From positions 1-23,586 of the forward strand of contig CAKRNW010000021.1 in NCBI GenBank assembly GCA_934371505.1: a DNA stretch of 23,586 nucleotides, read 5' to 3'. Made by a program: the position numbers and the translations under genes. The notes beneath the pieces are model-generated. The model had not been told where the DNA came from. It made no database searches and was given only the letters and a program-made list of their open reading frames with translations. Within the stretch, counting starts at the first letter, position 1. Every line of letters begins with the position of its first letter. Below are positions 23,402-23,586 of the stretch, piece by piece. The DNA comes from an uncultured Lachnospiraceae bacterium. Lineage in GTDB: Bacteria > Bacillota > Clostridia > Lachnospirales > Lachnospiraceae.

Positions 23402-23586
23402 TCAGTAATTTCCCAGTATTTTCATGTTTCTCGCTTCATCCCGCAGACCCCGCAGTGCATTCTTCACTGCGCTATCGGAAAGATTTCCCTCGAAATCAAG
23501 GAAGAACCGATATTCCCAGGTACGATCCTCAATGGGGCGGCTTTCGATTTTACAGATATTTAAACCGTTATAAATAAAATGAGACA
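23402..23586 (-). CDS. pheA: Prephenate dehydratase (PheA), C-terminal ACT domain, partial
   Basis: The last 60 or so codons of a gene whose start lies beyond the window. The visible part reads NICKIESRPIEDRTWEYRF, then FLDFEGN, and ends in KILGNY. This is the ACT regulatory domain of prephenate dehydratase: the ESRP motif is the phenylalanine-sensing loop, and WEYRFFLDFEG is the conserved strand after it. The enzyme makes phenylpyruvate for phenylalanine synthesis and is inhibited by phenylalanine through this domain. Whether a chorismate mutase domain is fused at the N-terminus cannot be seen. It is upstream in the same operon as ppx. Confidence 0.9.
   Translation of the reverse strand, partial: SHFIYNGLNICKIESRPIEDRTWEYRFFLDFEGNLSDSAVKNALRGLRDEARNMKILGNY

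Noticed and set aside
1..23586. Mobile elements, CRISPR arrays, tRNA or rRNA genes, riboswitches
   Set aside because: No transposase or integrase motifs, regularly spaced repeats, tRNA-like cloverleafs or long structured leaders were found by reading both strands; a covariance-model search was not possible here.

Overview
The window (moderate GC, about mid-40s percent by eye) looks like chromosome from a gut-type Clostridia bacterium, most likely a Lachnospiraceae member. Reasons: strong AGGAGG-type ribosome sites, an LplA/LplB/YtcP-type sugar ABC importer with no ATPase gene beside it, a membrane-anchored AraC regulator, a GH3 enzyme with permuted domains, and a pheA-ppx-ppk-maf gene row. 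No rRNA, tRNA, CRISPR array, insertion sequence or phage gene was seen. The gene-free gaps are all under 300 bases and are described below.

Left flank (1-4231): the start of a membrane-anchored glycerophosphodiester phosphodiesterase (cut by the window edge) and an MFS transporter run leftward. An ABC-F ATPase of the YkpA/YbiT type and a PHP-domain phosphoesterase run rightward as a translationally coupled pair. Two opposed promoters sit between the two directions near 1600-1690.

Central island (4236-18686): a glycan import and N-acetylhexosamine salvage locus in two leftward operons around a rightward regulator. The first operon (7606 to 4236) encodes a Gfo/Idh/MocA oxidoreductase, a sugar-1-phosphate nucleotidyltransferase and a very clear N-acetylhexosamine 1-kinase (NahK). 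The AraC regulator (7745-9949) has two membrane segments around an extracytoplasmic sensor region. The second operon (18518 to 9934) encodes a substrate-binding lipoprotein, two permeases, an MFS transporter, a GH109-like NAD-dependent glycosidase candidate and a permuted GH3 glycosidase. Its promoter has a tandem 18-bp direct repeat overlapping the -35, which is how AraC-family operators are commonly laid out, plus a distant inverted copy of the core. My reading is that the regulator senses an extracellular glycan, the ABC and MFS systems import it, the two cytoplasmic glycosidases release hexose and N-acetylhexosamine, and NahK plus the nucleotidyltransferase convert the amino sugar to a nucleotide sugar. 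The enzyme families are well supported. The substrate and the pathway as a whole are inference.

Right flank (18714-23586): a strong hairpin terminator closes a leftward housekeeping operon that reads pheA (3' end only), ppx/gppA, ppk, maf and a small acidic protein of unknown function. Genes here are tightly spaced, and maf overlaps ppk.
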